DNA from: Rhodococcus sp. KBS0724
GTDB lineage: Bacteria > Actinomycetota > Actinomycetes > Mycobacteriales > Mycobacteriaceae
Assembly (NCBI RefSeq): GCF_005938745.2
Contig: NZ_VCBX02000001.1
Span: 3,568,001-3,632,000 of the forward strand
Length of the DNA: 64,000 nt
Direction: 5' to 3'
Of this stretch, positions 30,651 through 38,992 are shown piece by piece (position 1 is the stretch's first letter; every line of letters starts with the position of its first letter). The notes under the pieces are model-generated. The model searched no databases. It was not told the DNA's origin and saw nothing but the letters and a program-made list of their open reading frames with translations. Made by a program: the position numbers and the translations under genes.

Positions 30651-31586
30651 ATGAAACACAGATCAGTCGGAACGAGCGGACTTCGGGTGTCTCGACTTGG
30701 GCTCGGCACACTGACCTGGGGACGCGACACGGACGGGGACGAGGCCGCCGCACAACTTCTGGCTTTCGCAGAGGCCGGCGGAACCCTGGTCGACAGTTCC
30801 CCCGCGTACGGTGACGGCGCCGCGCAACGACTCCTTGCCGAACTTCTCGACGACGTCGTCCCCCGCGACGAACTGATCGTCAGCTCGAGCGCGGGGATCA
30901 ACCCCAACCCGATCGGCACGGATCGCGTTGACTGCTCACGGCGTGGCCTGCTCCGCCAATTGGACGCAACACTGCGCGAACTCGGCACCGACTACCTCGA
31001 CATGTGGCAGGTCGCGACCTGGGATCCGCTGACCCCGGTCGACGAGGTCGCGGCAACTCTCGACTACGCGGTCTCGAGCGGCAAAGTCCGCTACGTCGGT
31101 GTGCGCGGATACCTCGGGTGGCAGTTGGCTACCGCCGTCGGAGCTTGCGGCACAACATCTCTCACCGCCACCCAAGCCGAGTACTCCCTCTTGGCGCGCG
31201 GCGTCGAAGAGGAATTGTTTGCCGCGGCATCACACCACGGCGTCGGAGTGTTTGCCGCTGTCCCCCTCGCCGGCGGCGTTCTCACCGGCAAGTACCGGGG
31301 CGGGATTCCCGTCGATTCCCGCGGGGCCGACGACGCACATTCCGGCCACGTGCAGAGCTATCTCACCGATTCCTCGGTACGGGTTGTCGACGCGGTCGTT
31401 ACAGCCGCCGACGGTCTGGGTACCTCACCGTTGGCTGTTGCTCTCGCATGGGCCCGCGATCGCCCGGGAGTTGCCAGTGCCGTCGTCGGCACTCGGGACC
31501 TCGCACAACTGACGGGTGTGCTGGTAGCCGAGGAACTCGAGTTGCCCGCTGCGATCGCTGCAGCACTCGACGACGTGAGTGCGTAA
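30651..31586 (+). CDS. Aldo/keto reductase
   Basis: This 311-residue TIM-barrel oxidoreductase of the AKR superfamily probably uses NADPH. The N-terminal MKHRSVGTSGLRVSRLGLGTLTWG is typical. The catalytic Asp/Tyr region is VDSSPAYGDGAAQRLLAELL (about 46-65), the Tyr within SPAYG. The lysine and histidine of the tetrad are less clear: VSSSAGINPN replaces the more common STKxG, so the usual active-site lysine seems absent. The C-terminal ALAWARDRPGVASAVVGTRDLAQL is the NADPH-binding region. Start at ATG 30651. Substrate unknown. It stands alone, divergent from uppP. Confidence 0.82.
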   Translation: MKHRSVGTSGLRVSRLGLGTLTWGRDTDGDEAAAQLLAFAEAGGTLVDSSPAYGDGAAQRLLAELLDDVVPRDELIVSSSAGINPNPIGTDRVDCSRRGLLRQLDATLRELGTDYLDMWQVATWDPLTPVDEVAATLDYAVSSGKVRYVGVRGYLGWQLATAVGACGTTSLTATQAEYSLLARGVEEELFAAASHHGVGVFAAVPLAGGVLTGKYRGGIPVDSRGADDAHSGHVQSYLTDSSVRVVDAVVTAADGLGTSPLAVALAWARDRPGVASAVVGTRDLAQLTGVLVAEELELPAAIAAALDDVSA

Positions 31587-31628
31587 CTTCGGGTCTCACT
31601 CATCGAAATACCCGAATTACCCACCTAG

Positions 31629-31647
31629 CGAGGGCAGGCTAACCTAG
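31629..31647 (+). promoter_or_regulatory. DtxR/IdeR-type iron box
   Basis: The 19-base site CGAGGGCAGGCTAACCTAG matches the actinobacterial iron-box consensus at 15 of 19 positions, with one nearly perfect half (AGGCTAACCTA). It lies 34 bases before the heme oxygenase start. An AGAGGAGA ribosome site follows near 31670. Repression by iron-loaded DtxR/IdeR of the heme-iron operon is inferred. Confidence 0.75.
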
Positions 31648-31680
31648 TAGATAACACGTTCCTGAGCTAGAGGAGAACCT

Positions 31681-32364
31681 ATGACCACGCTTGACGTAGA
31701 CCACAGTCCCGCCGACGCGTCGGCGTTCTCCGAACGCATCAAAGCGCAGACCGACGCAGCGCACCGCGAAACCGAGCAGTCACGGTTCGTCGGCGCTCTG
31801 CTCGGCGGCGAACTGACCACCGCCGGATACGCGGCGCTACTGGGACAGACGTACCTGGTCTACACAAGCCTGGAGGAAGCCGGCCGTGCGCATGCCGACA
31901 ACGCACTGGTCAACCCGTTCCTCTCCGACGATCTCCTCCGCGTCGCAGCGCTCGAGGCCGATCTCGAGTTTCTGAATGGACCGAACTGGCGTGAGGGCCT
32001 CGAGGCACTGCCCGCAACGCAGCGGTACGTGGCGCGTTTGCAGGAAGTTGCCTTCGACTGGCCGGCCGGCTTCGTGGCACACCACTACCTTCGCTACATG
32101 GGCGATCTGTCCGGTGGTCAGATCATCCGCCGCATGTTGGAGCGCGCGTACGGTTTCGAAACCGACGGCCTGCGTTTCTACATCTTCGACGGCATCCCCA
32201 AGCCCAAGCCGTTCAAGGACGCGTACCGCGCGAATCTCGACGCACTAGCAATTTCCCCCGACGATCAGCAGAAGTTCATCGACGAGGTCAATCTGGCCTA
32301 CCGCCTCAACGGTGATCTGTTTGCCGATCTGGAGGGCGACATCGAGAGCTACCTCGTCAAATGA
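31681..32364 (+). CDS. hmuO: Heme oxygenase (biliverdin-producing)
   Basis: This 227-residue enzyme opens heme to biliverdin, CO and iron. The proximal heme ligand is His28 in AAHRETEQSRF. The distal helix has RYMGDLSGGQIIRRML (about 138-153), with the glycines that form the oxygen pocket. The length fits the HmuO family of corynebacteria. It is the first gene of a heme-use operon; its stop overlaps hmuT by four bases (ATGA). An iron box lies directly upstream, so expression should rise in iron starvation. Confidence 0.95.
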   Translation: MTTLDVDHSPADASAFSERIKAQTDAAHRETEQSRFVGALLGGELTTAGYAALLGQTYLVYTSLEEAGRAHADNALVNPFLSDDLLRVAALEADLEFLNGPNWREGLEALPATQRYVARLQEVAFDWPAGFVAHHYLRYMGDLSGGQIIRRMLERAYGFETDGLRFYIFDGIPKPKPFKDAYRANLDALAISPDDQQKFIDEVNLAYRLNGDLFADLEGDIESYLVK

Positions 32365-33374
32365 GCAAGCGTTGGGCCGCCGCAGCACTGATCGCGGTTG
32401 CCGGTTTCGGATTGGTCGCGTGCGGGTCGGCGGACAACGCCGGCGGCGCCGGCTCAACGCAGGCTCGCACTGCGGTACTCGAGGATTCCAGCCCCACACC
32501 GGTGAGTGAGAATCCCGTTGCCGCGCTGCCCGCCACCGTCACAGGCTTCGACGGTGTCCCGGTCACGATTACGGACAACAGTCGGATCGTCGCCGCCGAC
32601 CGGTACGGAACCTTTGCCGCAACCACCGTTGCACTCGGGCTCGGGGACAACCTGGTCGGCCGTGACACAGCGGCCAAGTTCCCGGCCGTCGAAGACGTCC
32701 CGGTCGTGACGGTGGGCGGTTCGTCGCTCAGTGCCGAAGCGATTCTCAATCTCAACCCGACCGTCGTTCTCACCGACACGAGCATCGGCCCGCAGAGTGT
32801 GCAGGACCAACTGCGGGCAGCCGGAATCCCCGTTGTCTTCTTCGATCCGACCCGCACGCTCGAAGGAGTCCCGTCACAAATCCAGGCCGTCGCCGACGCC
32901 CTCGGTGTACCGGAGCAGGGCAAGGCGCTGGTCAGTCGAACCGAGAGCGAAATCGACGCAGCGCGGGATCTGGTCCCCGATGACCGCGATCCCCTGAAGA
33001 TCGCGTTTCTCTACCTCCGCGGATCAGCGATCACCATGATCGGCGGTGACGGATCCGGAGCCGATTCACTCATCGAGGCACTCGGCGCCGTCGATGCCGG
33101 AACAGCGTCCGGCATCACACAGAAGTTTGCGCCCATCACCAGTGAGGCACTCATCGCAGCAGCGCCCGACGCGTTTTTGATGATGACCGACGGTCTCGCT
33201 TCCATCGGCGGAATCGACGGTCTCGAGAAGATCCCCGGCATCGCCCAGACCCCGGCCGGAAAGAACCAGCGGGTCGTCGACATGGAAGACGGCGTCCTGC
33301 TCAGCTTCGGCCCCAATACCGGGCGAGTGATGCAATCGCTCGCCGAAGCAATCTACGGACCCGCTGATTCGTGA
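32361..33374 (+). CDS. hmuT: Heme ABC transporter substrate-binding lipoprotein
   Basis: This 337-residue lipoprotein has the lipobox LVAC with lipidated Cys21. The mature protein is a class III periplasmic-binding fold (about 75-335), starting with SRIVAADRYGTFAATTVALGLGDNLVGRD and joined by a long helix near 205-225. It should capture heme outside the membrane and hand it to HmuU. Heme ligands in HmuT proteins are usually His and Tyr; Tyr83 of ADRYGTF is a candidate, and no clear histidine partner is visible. The start overlaps the heme oxygenase stop and the stop overlaps hmuU. Confidence 0.9.
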   Translation: MSKRWAAAALIAVAGFGLVACGSADNAGGAGSTQARTAVLEDSSPTPVSENPVAALPATVTGFDGVPVTITDNSRIVAADRYGTFAATTVALGLGDNLVGRDTAAKFPAVEDVPVVTVGGSSLSAEAILNLNPTVVLTDTSIGPQSVQDQLRAAGIPVVFFDPTRTLEGVPSQIQAVADALGVPEQGKALVSRTESEIDAARDLVPDDRDPLKIAFLYLRGSAITMIGGDGSGADSLIEALGAVDAGTASGITQKFAPITSEALIAAAPDAFLMMTDGLASIGGIDGLEKIPGIAQTPAGKNQRVVDMEDGVLLSFGPNTGRVMQSLAEAIYGPADS

Positions 33375-34456
33375 GTACAGAAACAGATAAAGCCGTCGAG
33401 AAATCGGCACCGCGACCGGCATCACGCTCACGAGTGAGTGGGGTGTTGATCGGACTCACCGTCGCGTTGGTGATCGTCGCCGTGCTCTCCGCGTGCATCG
33501 GTCAGGTGCCGACGTCACCACTCGAGGTGCTCAGCAGCATCATGCACCGCATCGGCCTGGACATCGGCCCGATGCCCGCCCACCCCAGCGGCGAAGTCAC
33601 GCTGTGGGAGGTGCGCTTCCCCCGCGTCGTTCTGGCCATCTGCGTCGGCGCGGCACTCGGATGCTCCGGTGCCCTACTGCAAGGCGTCTTCGCGAATCCT
33701 CTGGCCGAACCGGGTGTGATCGGTGTGTCCTCGGGTGCAGCGGTGGGAGCCAGCGCAGTCATCGTGGTCGGTGGTAGTTTTGTCGCTGGCTGGGCCATCG
33801 CCGCAGCCGCGTTTGTCAGCGGACTCGTGACCACGGCAATCGTGTATCTGTTCGCCCGCCACGAGGGCCGGACCGAAGTGGTCACCTTGGTCCTGACCGG
33901 TGTGGCAGTGAACGCATTTGCCGGCGGACTCATCGCCTTCTTCACCTTTATCGCCAGCCCGTCGGCACGTGATCAGATCGTGTTCTGGCAACTCGGCAGC
34001 CTCAACGGCGCCACCTGGAGTTCGGTGATGGTGGTCGCACCGATGGCCGTCGCCGGAATCGCGGCGACCATGGCTATCGCGTCGCGCCTCGATCTCCTCG
34101 CTCTCGGCGAGCACGCCGCCAGGCACCTGGGTGTCAACGTCGAGCGGCTACGGCAACTGGCGGTCTTGATCGTTGCGCTTCTGGTGTCGGCCAGCGTTGC
34201 CTTCACCGGCATCATCTTGTTCGTCGGACTCGTTGTTCCCCACCTCATGCGCATCGTCGTCGGCCCAGGCCACCGCGCACTCATCCCGGCAAGCGCACTG
34301 ACCGGCGCATTGGTACTACTCCTCGCCGACCTCGGATCACGCTCTCTGATCGACAACGCCGACCTTCCCCTCGGAATGCTCACAGCACTGGTCGGCGGAC
34401 CCTTCTTCTTCTGGCTCCTCCGACGCACCCGTTCACAGCAAGGCGGGTGGGCATGA
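33371..34456 (+). CDS. hmuU: Heme ABC transporter permease (FecCD type)
   Basis: This 361-residue permease has about ten helices of the BtuC/FecCD family. Motifs are VRFPRVVLAICVGAALGCSGALLQGVFANPLAEPGVIGVSSGAAVGA (about 83-129) and FVGLVVPHLMRIVVGPGHRALIPASALTGALVLLLAD (about 282-318), which includes the ATPase-coupling EAA-like loop. GTG start at 33371 overlapping the hmuT stop. A basic N-terminal tail of about 22 residues precedes the first helix. Confidence 0.93.
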   Translation: MSTETDKAVEKSAPRPASRSRVSGVLIGLTVALVIVAVLSACIGQVPTSPLEVLSSIMHRIGLDIGPMPAHPSGEVTLWEVRFPRVVLAICVGAALGCSGALLQGVFANPLAEPGVIGVSSGAAVGASAVIVVGGSFVAGWAIAAAAFVSGLVTTAIVYLFARHEGRTEVVTLVLTGVAVNAFAGGLIAFFTFIASPSARDQIVFWQLGSLNGATWSSVMVVAPMAVAGIAATMAIASRLDLLALGEHAARHLGVNVERLRQLAVLIVALLVSASVAFTGIILFVGLVVPHLMRIVVGPGHRALIPASALTGALVLLLADLGSRSLIDNADLPLGMLTALVGGPFFFWLLRRTRSQQGGWA

Positions 34457-35346
34457 GCAGCATCGCCCGGAACTGGCGCGAACTGTTCGGACGAACGCCA
34501 CCGGAACCGTCGAATCCGCAGAGCGGTGACATCACGCTGCAAGCGCGGGACATCACCGTAGAACGCGGTGGCAGGCACATCCTCGAAGGCGTCAGCGTCG
34601 ACGTGCGCGCCGGCGAAGTAGTTGTCCTCGTCGGCCCGAACGGCGCGGGCAAGTCGACGCTCCTCGCCGCGCTGTCAGGCGATCAGCCCGTCGTCTCGGG
34701 CCGCGTCGACGTCGACGGAACCGACCTGAATCACTGGACACCGTTGGACATGGCCAGGCGGCGGGCCGTACTCCCCCAGAAACACACCATCGGCTTCTCG
34801 TTCACCGCTCGGCAAGTTGTCACGATGGGCCGAGCGCCGTGGGCCGGCACCGCCCGAGAGGATCGCGACGGCGACGCTATCGCGGCAGCAATGAAAACCT
34901 GTGACGTCGAAGCATTTGCCCATCGACCGTTTGCCGCACTGTCGGGCGGCGAGCAGGCCAGGGTGGCGCTCGCCCGCGTTCTGGCGCAGGAAACGTCGAC
35001 GGTTCTCCTCGACGAACCCACCGCCGCACTCGATCTCGGGCATCAGGAAGCAGTCATGTCCGTTGCACGCAGCCGCGCCGCCGACGGTGACGCCGTTGTG
35101 GTCGTTCTGCACGATCTGGCGTTGGCTGCCGCCTATGCGGACCGGATAGTCGTCCTCGAGAGCGGCCGCATTGCCGCCGACGGTCCACCTGCGTCGGTTC
35201 TGCGTGAAGATCTACTCACCCGTGTCTACGGCTATCCCGTGGAAGTGTTCGATCATCCACGAACCGGCGCGACGTTGGTGATACCGCGACGTGATTCTCT
35301 GAACACGGAAAGTCGGCAAGCCGGTGTCAGCGAACGGAATCAATAA
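34453..35346 (+). CDS. hmuV: Heme ABC transporter ATPase
   Basis: This 297-residue ATPase drives heme import. Walker A GPNGAGKS starts at about residue 61, signature LSGGEQARVALARVLAQ at about 162, Walker B STVLLDEPTAALDLGHQ at about 182, and the switch histidine in VVVLHDLALAAAYAD follows. An ATG at 34453, overlapping the hmuU stop (ATGA), was preferred to a GTG six bases upstream. The C-terminus overlaps the convergent hypothetical gene by 20 bases. Confidence 0.94.
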   Translation: MSSIARNWRELFGRTPPEPSNPQSGDITLQARDITVERGGRHILEGVSVDVRAGEVVVLVGPNGAGKSTLLAALSGDQPVVSGRVDVDGTDLNHWTPLDMARRRAVLPQKHTIGFSFTARQVVTMGRAPWAGTAREDRDGDAIAAAMKTCDVEAFAHRPFAALSGGEQARVALARVLAQETSTVLLDEPTAALDLGHQEAVMSVARSRAADGDAVVVVLHDLALAAAYADRIVVLESGRIAADGPPASVLREDLLTRVYGYPVEVFDHPRTGATLVIPRRDSLNTESRQAGVSERNQ

Positions 35347-35728
35347 TCGAGCCGAGCCGATCAAGGACTCCGCGCAACGTGGTCACTCCGGGACCTCGAG
35401 CCGGAGAATGTGACGAATCCGACTCCGCAGAATGAACTGCGTCTCGCACCACAGCAGAAATGCTGCGCTCATCGGTCAGGTCCACATCGGTCACCGAACG
35501 ATTGGCCGTGGCGATCACGTCTTCAGAACTCGGTACGGTGCGCTCGCAGTAATCGCGGTATACCTCGACGTACAAAACACTCTTGCGAACCCGAAATGCG
35601 AAAGTTCTCCCCTCCGACCTGCCGAAACCGTGAGCATACGGGCCTACCGAAATATCTTCGATCTCGAAATCGCCGAAAGATCCGCCAGGTCGTTCCGCAG
35701 CGGATTCGGTGGGTTCGACAGGAATCAC
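35327..35728 (-). CDS. Hypothetical protein
   Basis: This 133-residue protein of unknown function has a central conserved-looking part (about 18-60), SFGDFEIEDISVGPYAHGFGRSEGRTFAFRVRKSVLYVEVYRDYCE, which looks like a small beta-rich domain. The tail is Ser/Asp-rich and helical. The start was moved to the GTG at 35728 because GAGGAG lies six bases before it; the longer frame from 35815 has no good ribosome site. The 3' end overlaps hmuV by 20 bases in opposite direction, which is unusual and lowers certainty, but the ribosome site and composition support a real gene. Confidence 0.6.
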   Translation of the reverse strand: MIPVEPTESAAERPGGSFGDFEIEDISVGPYAHGFGRSEGRTFAFRVRKSVLYVEVYRDYCERTVPSSEDVIATANRSVTDVDLTDERSISAVVRDAVHSAESDSSHSPARGPGVTTLRGVLDRLGSIIDSVR

Positions 35729-35915
35729 AGTGAGCTCCTCGAGGATTGCCGCGTGGGCGGAAATCCGTATTTGTACGGTATCGCGTGCGATCGGCAGACG
35801 GAATGACCGGTGCACTCCGATGCAATGAAAACCAATTCGCAGCGATCAGGGATGATCGAGTGCAGGCGCGCTCCGCTGAAACACCGTCTCGAGTAGAAAA
35901 CGAGGAATCAACACC

Positions 35916-36941
35916 ATGACTCGCATTGGGCTCCGCACCACCACAGCAGCGATGGGGGCGGCGTTGATGCTGGTGACAGGATGTTCTTCCGACGACGGCG
36001 AGACCAAGCTCCAGACGATTGATCCGGCAACCGCCGTAGCGTCGCCTGCCACGACAAATTCGCTCGACGGCGTCGTTCATCCGTATTCGGGTCGGATCGA
36101 TTCCATCACATTTGATCCGGTTACGCGCAACGTACTTCTCGTATCGCAGGAATCGCCCACTGTTCGGATCGTCGCGGCCGACGATGTCGAGTCCTCGAGC
36201 GCGGCAATGACCGGCCGCGACGTCAGCATCGACGGCAACATCCGGGACGTGTCCATCGCTTCCGACGGAAACGCGCTGTTGTCCATGGACAACCAGGTTG
36301 TGAAGCTGAATCTGACGTCCGGCGAGCAGACGACATTTCCCTCCCTTGACCCGGCCAACTCCGCAGTCGAGTTGGCCGACGGCCGCATCGCGATCGGAAC
36401 CGAGCGAGGCACAGTTCACGTTGTCGACCCGAGTTCTGATACATCACAAACTATTTCAGGCCTCGCATCGGTCGACGAACTTGCCGTCACGGGCGACAAC
36501 GTGAGCGCCCTCGACCATCGTCAGACCTCGCTCACCGACATCAACCTCGAGGAAGATCGACTCGGATCGGCTTTGCGTGCCGGAGAAGGCGCGACGCACC
36601 TCGTGACGGACCGTTTCGGTCGTATTCTCGTCACCGACACCACCGGCGACGAACTGTTGGTCTTCACCGCCGATCCCCTTCTCCTGCGCCAGCGGTTCCC
36701 GGTCGGTGATTCGCCGTACGCAGTGGCCTACGACGAGACCGCCGATCGTGTGTGGGTAACTCTGACGGCTTCCAACGAAGTTGTCGGACTCGACCTCTCG
36801 TCGGGAATCCCGGTGGAAACGAACCGATACAACACCGTTCGTCAGCCCAATTCCCTCGCGGTCGATTCCAGCACCGGAACCCTCGTCGTCGGCTCCGCAA
36901 CCGGGGACGGCGTACAGGTCATCCCCACTCGGAACGGCTGA
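35916..36941 (+). CDS. Beta-propeller lipoprotein, LppL-like
   Basis: This 341-residue lipoprotein has the lipobox LVTGC with lipidated Cys23. The mature part is a string of beta-strand repeats of about 40 residues (for example [62 protein letters not shown]), typical of a seven-bladed propeller. Its place before DUF5703 and pyrD is the same as that of lppL in mycobacteria, as I recall. GAGGAATC precedes the ATG. Function unknown; such propellers often bind partners on the cell surface. Confidence 0.82.
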   Translation: MTRIGLRTTTAAMGAALMLVTGCSSDDGETKLQTIDPATAVASPATTNSLDGVVHPYSGRIDSITFDPVTRNVLLVSQESPTVRIVAADDVESSSAAMTGRDVSIDGNIRDVSIASDGNALLSMDNQVVKLNLTSGEQTTFPSLDPANSAVELADGRIAIGTERGTVHVVDPSSDTSQTISGLASVDELAVTGDNVSALDHRQTSLTDINLEEDRLGSALRAGEGATHLVTDRFGRILVTDTTGDELLVFTADPLLLRQRFPVGDSPYAVAYDETADRVWVTLTASNEVVGLDLSSGIPVETNRYNTVRQPNSLAVDSSTGTLVVGSATGDGVQVIPTRNG

Positions 36942-36943
36942 CA

Positions 36944-37213
36944 ATGCAGCGGCACAACGGTGTATCACCACATCTGCGACGTACCCCGTCACCGCAGTGG
37001 GACATGTCCGACGACGTGTTCGACTATCTGCCGCTGCAACTACCGCCCCATGTCTCACGAGTGACGGCGTCGATGCGCCTGGCGATTTCCGCCGAGTTCG
37101 GCGGTTGGGAACTCTCGCAGGTTCGGCTGTACCCCGACGGCAGCCGTCGGGTCCTGCTGCGGCGCAAGAAGACACCGTTACACGTGGACAACCCGGACGG
37201 CATTGCTCACTGA
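36944..37213 (+). CDS. DUF5703 family small protein
   Basis: This 89-residue protein begins two bases after the lipoprotein stop. The core is [53 protein letters not shown] (about 23-75), a compact alpha/beta unit with a basic end. It matches the short conserved actinobacterial DUF5703 proteins found next to pyrD. The long overlapping frame in another phase is a shadow of the lipoprotein. Function unknown; probably co-transcribed with pyrD. Confidence 0.75.
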   Translation: MQRHNGVSPHLRRTPSPQWDMSDDVFDYLPLQLPPHVSRVTASMRLAISAEFGGWELSQVRLYPDGSRRVLLRRKKTPLHVDNPDGIAH

Positions 37214-37257
37214 GCCGCCCGTTTCATCGAAGATCTCACCAGACAAGCAGGAGAATC

Positions 37258-38328
37258 GTGTACCAACTGCTCTTGAGCCTGATGTTCCGGCTTCCCCCGG
37301 AGCGCATCCACCACCTGGCCTTCACCGCGATGAAACTGGTGACCCGGTTTGCACCGATCAGGTGGCTCGTGGCGAAGGTTCTCGTTCTCGACGATCCGGT
37401 ACTGCGCAGTCAGGCATTCGGACTGACATTTCCTGCCCCACTCGGTTTGGCGGCGGGCTTCGACAAGGACGCCACCGGCGTCGACGCGTGGGGTCCGCTC
37501 GGTTTCGGCTTCGCGGAAATCGGAACAGTCACCGCGCAGGCTCAGCCCGGTAATCCGCAGCCACGACTTTTCCGACTGCCTGCGGACCGTGCACTGATCA
37601 ACCGCATGGGATTCAACAATCACGGCGCCGGGCATGCCGCGAACTTCCTCCGTCAGCGCCGAGTCATCGTACCGATCGGCGCGAACATCGGAAAGACCAA
37701 GATCGTCGACGCCGCGGACGCACCCGCCGATTACACCGCGAGCGCCCAATTGCTCGGACCGCTCGCCGATTTCATGGTCGTCAACGTCAGCTCACCGAAC
37801 ACCCCTGGCCTACGTGACCTGCAAGCCGTCGAGTCGCTGCGCCCGCTCTTGCAGGCCGTGCTCGATACCGTCCATATTCCGGTGCTGGTGAAGATTGCCC
37901 CTGATCTGTCCGACGAGGACGTCGACGCAGTCGCCGATCTCGCTGTCGAACTCGGGTTGGCCGGCATCGTGGCCACGAACACCACCATTCGCCGTGACGG
38001 TCTGAAAACCCCCGATGCCGAGGTAGCTGCGATCGGCGCCGGCGGACTCTCGGGCGCTCCCGTCGCGGACCGCTCACTCGAGGTACTGCGGCGGCTGTAT
38101 GCGCGGGTGGGCGACAAGCTCACCATCATCTCTGTCGGCGGTATCGAAACAGCTGATCAGGCGTGGGAACGGATTCTCGCGGGCGCAACCTTGGTGCAGG
38201 GCTACACCGGCTTCATCTACGGCGGACCCTTCTGGGCGCGCAGTATCCACAAGGGAATCGCGAAGCGTGTTCGCGCGGCGGGCTTCTCGTCGATCAGTCA
38301 GGCCGTCGGGGCGGAGAACCCCCGCTGA
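37258..38328 (+). CDS. pyrD: Dihydroorotate dehydrogenase (quinone), class 2
   Basis: It oxidises dihydroorotate to orotate in pyrimidine synthesis and passes electrons to membrane quinone. The 356 residues have the N-terminal membrane-associating helices of class 2 ([24 protein letters not shown]), FMN-site [14 protein letters not shown] (about 60-73), catalytic serine in [10 protein letters not shown] (about 177-186), and C-terminal [33 protein letters not shown]. The GTG at 37258 has AGGAG directly upstream; the longer frame is a shadow of the lipoprotein. A 44-bp palindrome follows the stop. Confidence 0.96.
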   Translation: MYQLLLSLMFRLPPERIHHLAFTAMKLVTRFAPIRWLVAKVLVLDDPVLRSQAFGLTFPAPLGLAAGFDKDATGVDAWGPLGFGFAEIGTVTAQAQPGNPQPRLFRLPADRALINRMGFNNHGAGHAANFLRQRRVIVPIGANIGKTKIVDAADAPADYTASAQLLGPLADFMVVNVSSPNTPGLRDLQAVESLRPLLQAVLDTVHIPVLVKIAPDLSDEDVDAVADLAVELGLAGIVATNTTIRRDGLKTPDAEVAAIGAGGLSGAPVADRSLEVLRRLYARVGDKLTIISVGGIETADQAWERILAGATLVQGYTGFIYGGPFWARSIHKGIAKRVRAAGFSSISQAVGAENPR

Positions 38329-38332
38329 ACTG

Positions 38333-38376
38333 CTGTGCGCCTTTGTTAACCGCGGGCGGTTAACAAAGGCGCACAG
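38333..38376. repeat. 44-bp palindromic repeat, copy 3
   Basis: This is a perfect palindrome with 21-base arms (38333-38353, 38356-38376) and GG centre; copies 1 and 2 have CC. It lies four bases after pyrD and four bases before the convergent PEBP gene end. It could terminate both genes. Confidence 0.92.
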
Positions 38377-38380
38377 TGCA

Positions 38381-38917
38381 TTACTCGACCTCGAACGTAC
38401 CGGTCAGCGTTGCGCGCGCAATTGCGTGCGCGAACACGTTGAAGCCGAGAAACGCCGGCGAAGAATCAGCCGTGACTCCGTCGAGCTTGTCCACGTCGAG
38501 TGCGTGCACCGCAACGATGTACCGATGCGGACCGTGTCCGGGAGGCGGGCCGGCGCCGATGTAACCGAAGCCCCCGCCGTCGTGGCGCAGCGTCACGGTT
38601 CCCTCCGGAAGGTCAGTGCTGTCCGCACTTCCGATGCCTGCGGGCAGTTCGGTGACCGAAGCCGGGATATTCGCCACGGCCCAGTGCCAGAATCCCGACG
38701 CCGTCGGAGCATCCGGATCGAACACGGTGACCACAAAGCTCTTCGTCTCGGCGGGGAAACCCGACCACGACAACTGCGGCGATATGTCCTGCCCACCGGG
38801 AACGCCGAAAGCGCCACTCGCTTGCGCAAGTTTCAGCGGCTCTCCGGCAGTGATGTCTTCACTGGTCAGCTCGAAGCTCGGGAGCTTCGGCAGTGGTTCG
38901 TACGGATCGTAAGCCAT
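38381..38917 (-). CDS. YbhB/YbcL-type PEBP family protein
   Basis: This 178-residue phosphatidylethanolamine-binding-protein homologue (Raf-kinase-inhibitor-like) has the ligand-site motifs [40 protein letters not shown] (about 48-87), with the conserved DPDAP and GFWHW, and [18 protein letters not shown] (about 127-144). The family binds small anionic ligands; the function of bacterial members is unclear. No signal peptide is present. Its neighbour is the M20 peptidase upstream, the same order as in mycobacteria from memory. Confidence 0.92.
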   Translation of the reverse strand: MAYDPYEPLPKLPSFELTSEDITAGEPLKLAQASGAFGVPGGQDISPQLSWSGFPAETKSFVVTVFDPDAPTASGFWHWAVANIPASVTELPAGIGSADSTDLPEGTVTLRHDGGGFGYIGAGPPPGHGPHRYIVAVHALDVDKLDGVTADSSPAFLGFNVFAHAIARATLTGTFEVE

Positions 38918-38930
38918 GCGAAACCTCTCT

Positions 38931-38962
38931 GTTTTTAGTAATCGCTGTTTTTGGTAATCGCT
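38931..38962. repeat. Two 16-bp tandem units in a 5' leader
   Basis: GTTTTTAGTAATCGCT (38931-38946) is followed directly by GTTTTTGGTAATCGCT, with one difference. It lies between the PEBP start and the M20 peptidase stop and looks like a simple local duplication in the PEBP leader. Confidence 0.8.
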
Positions 38963-38992
38963 GTTTCTCGTACTCGGTGACTGTGTACGCGT

